Below, in pieces: positions 62,979 to 64,000 of a stretch of DNA of 64,000 nucleotides. A program made the translations under genes and the position numbers. The notes beneath the pieces were generated by a model. The model did no database searches and was not told the DNA's origin. It saw only the letters and a list, made by a program, of their open reading frames with translations. Position 1 is the first letter of the stretch, and the number at the start of each line of letters is the position of its first letter. This DNA comes from Halobacteriovorax sp. DA5 (lineage in GTDB: Bacteria > Bdellovibrionota > Bacteriovoracia > Bacteriovoracales > Bacteriovoracaceae), in NCBI RefSeq assembly GCF_002903145.1, contig NZ_PPDJ01000003.1:62001-126000 (forward strand), in the 5' to 3' direction.

Positions 62979-63464
62979 GTGAGTAAAGTTTCAAATTTTA
63001 AAGATCAGGTGGCCAAGCTTGTTTCTTTTCATCAACAAATTCGTACAGAGTTTAAAAGTCTAATTATTTTATCTCAGGCTGTAGGAGAATCATCAAAAGG
63101 TAAGCATGGGGCCCCAAGCGGTATCTCTGAATTTCTTTTGAGGTTTTGGATTACACTTGAAGCGGATATGCAAAATGAAGAGCGATATATTTTTCCTTTA
63201 ATACTTAGGGAAAATTGTAGCGATGCATATGAGTATATTAAAGAAATGACTAATGAGCATTTGGAACAAGAAGAAGAACTTAGAGGTCTAATTCAAATGG
63301 TGCAAAATTATGAACTACAAGAAGAGAGTTGCCCAGAATGGGAGAATCTTTATCTAAAAGTAAGACAGGCCGTTGATAATCTATGCCGACATATGAACTA
63401 TGAAAATGAAGTTATGTATTCATTTGTTTCGCAATATGAAAATAGAAATGGAGCTGCAGTTTAA
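62979..63464 (+). CDS. Hemerythrin-like helical bundle protein, 161 aa
   Basis: Paralogue of the 62346 gene, with the same order of motifs: LVSFHQQIRTEFKSLIILSQ, FWITLEADMQNEERYIFPLI, NEHLEQEEELRG and LCRHMNYENEVMYSF. The His before the NEERYIFP block is again missing, so both copies share the altered ligand set, which suggests a common specialised site rather than decay. The start is GTG at 62979 with AGGGG upstream. The putative Crp/Fnr-family promoter suggests control by oxygen or nitrosative conditions. It shares four bases with the convergent regulator gene. Confidence 0.75.
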   Translation: MSKVSNFKDQVAKLVSFHQQIRTEFKSLIILSQAVGESSKGKHGAPSGISEFLLRFWITLEADMQNEERYIFPLILRENCSDAYEYIKEMTNEHLEQEEELRGLIQMVQNYELQEESCPEWENLYLKVRQAVDNLCRHMNYENEVMYSFVSQYENRNGAAV

Positions 63465-64000
63465 AAAAATACAACACCAAATTCTTGAAGGATCAATTTC
63501 ACTGTCGGTGAAATTGATTTCTTTGATGGCATAACGGCCCAAATCGGAATCGACTGATCCGTGTACTCACTAAGCAAAGGCAATAACGTCTTATTTCTAA
63601 TATGATCTAAAACATAAACACCAGGTAGTTTACAAATACCAAGACCTTGAAGAGCTGCGTTCATTTGTGCTCGTCCATTGGAGCTCTTAAAATTTCCTCT
63701 TACTTTAATACTTTCTTTTTGATCTTCATTATAGAATTGCCAGGTATCATTATTTCCAATGAGACAATTGTGAGAGCTAAGGTCTTTTGGTTTTTTGGGA
63801 TGTCCAAACTTATTTAGATAATTTGGTGATGCGCAGACAAATTCTTTACGATCAGCAATTTGAATAGCAAAACCTTTCTTTGGCTTTTTAGCTGTTACAC
63901 GAATAGCAAGATCAAACTCATGAGAAGTTATATCAATTAGCTCAGTAGAGAACTCAAGTTCTGCTTCGATTCCCGGATGTTTCATCATGATATTTGAAAT
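63461..64000 (-). CDS. LysR-type transcriptional regulator, 5' part outside the window
   Basis: Only the effector-binding half is visible, and the frame stays open to the window edge at 64000. MKHPGIEAELEFSTELIDITSHEFDLAIRV is the usual entry to the LysR inducer domain (match to YP-D-LxLxLxxxxxDLxxxxFDLAIR). DRKEFVCASPNYLNKFG and a late GLGICKLPGVYVLDHI follow the family. The DNA-binding helix-turn-helix must lie beyond 64000, so the ATG at 63988 is not the true start. It converges with the second hemerythrin gene. The regulated genes are probably also outside the window. Confidence 0.88.
   Translation of the reverse strand: MSNIMMKHPGIEAELEFSTELIDITSHEFDLAIRVTAKKPKKGFAIQIADRKEFVCASPNYLNKFGHPKKPKDLSSHNCLIGNNDTWQFYNEDQKESIKVRGNFKSSNGRAQMNAALQGLGICKLPGVYVLDHIRNKTLLPLLSEYTDQSIPIWAVMPSKKSISPTVKLILQEFGVVFF

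Overview
The window is AT-rich, densely coded chromosomal DNA from a Gram-negative bacterium. It encodes an MsbA-type lipid exporter, outer-membrane beta-barrels, lipoprotein and Sec signal peptides, HtrA and LepB. The mix points to the Bdellovibrionota, most likely the Bacteriovorax/Halobacteriovorax side: many short secreted proteins without recognisable homologues, HAMP-less chemoreceptors, GroESL, B12-dependent methionine synthesis and few mobile genes. This assignment is inference from gene content; there is no rRNA gene in the window. I saw no insertion sequence, prophage, CRISPR array or tRNA.

Layout. 0.1-6.1 kb: a CLC chloride/proton antiporter, groES-groEL behind a heat-shock-like promoter, a lone CheY-type receiver behind a sigma-28-like promoter, a small secreted three-repeat cysteine protein, and signal peptidase I. 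6.1-6.75 kb: a 640-base gene-free region with a near-consensus sigma-54 promoter followed by a strongly folded transcript. Two adjacent hairpins in it expose the identical loop UAGGACG, as in CsrA-sequestering RNAs (CsrB/RsmZ type). 6.75-9.0 kb: four small unknown or odd proteins, one a methyltransferase with a signal peptide. 9.1-15.2 kb: one run of overlapping genes for a Yej/Opp-like peptide importer lacking its ATPase, then a BtuF-BtuD-BtuC-like importer. 15.2-21.2 kb: HtrA protease, phosphatidylserine decarboxylase, an endonuclease/phosphatase-fold hydrolase, two small putative DNA-binding proteins and MsbA. 21.2-26.8 kb (minus): metF-metH-glycosyltransferase. 27-32 kb: sugar epimerase, inositol-phosphatase-family enzyme and a SWIM/SNF2 helicase.

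32-36.5 kb (minus): trmB-dnaG-rpoD. 36.6-40.4 kb: a periplasmic binding protein, two tiny conserved-looking proteins, two outer-membrane beta-barrel candidates and a NudB-like hydrolase. 40.5-44.8 kb: M50 protease-scpA-scpB-rluB, with ScpB carrying a long acidic tail. 44.9-46.9 kb: a 667-residue exported protein of unknown function. 47.1-57.0 kb: a complete chemotaxis operon (cheY, STAS-cheX, cheA, cheW, mcp, fused cheR-REC-cheB, mcp) behind a near-perfect sigma-28 promoter and closed by a strong terminator. 57.1-61.8 kb: succinate dehydrogenase sdhCAB facing a DASS-family carboxylate transporter. 61.9-64 kb: a DOPA-dioxygenase-family protein, two hemerythrin-like paralogues (the second behind a Crp/Fnr-type promoter), and a LysR-type regulator cut by the window edge.

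How it fits together. B12 uptake (if the BtuFDC call is right) would feed MetH. Dicarboxylate uptake would feed succinate dehydrogenase. Motility-type sigma-28 control links the lone receiver at 4.4 kb with the chemotaxis operon at 47 kb. The sigma-54 RNA at 6.3 kb is the best candidate for an undescribed regulator.
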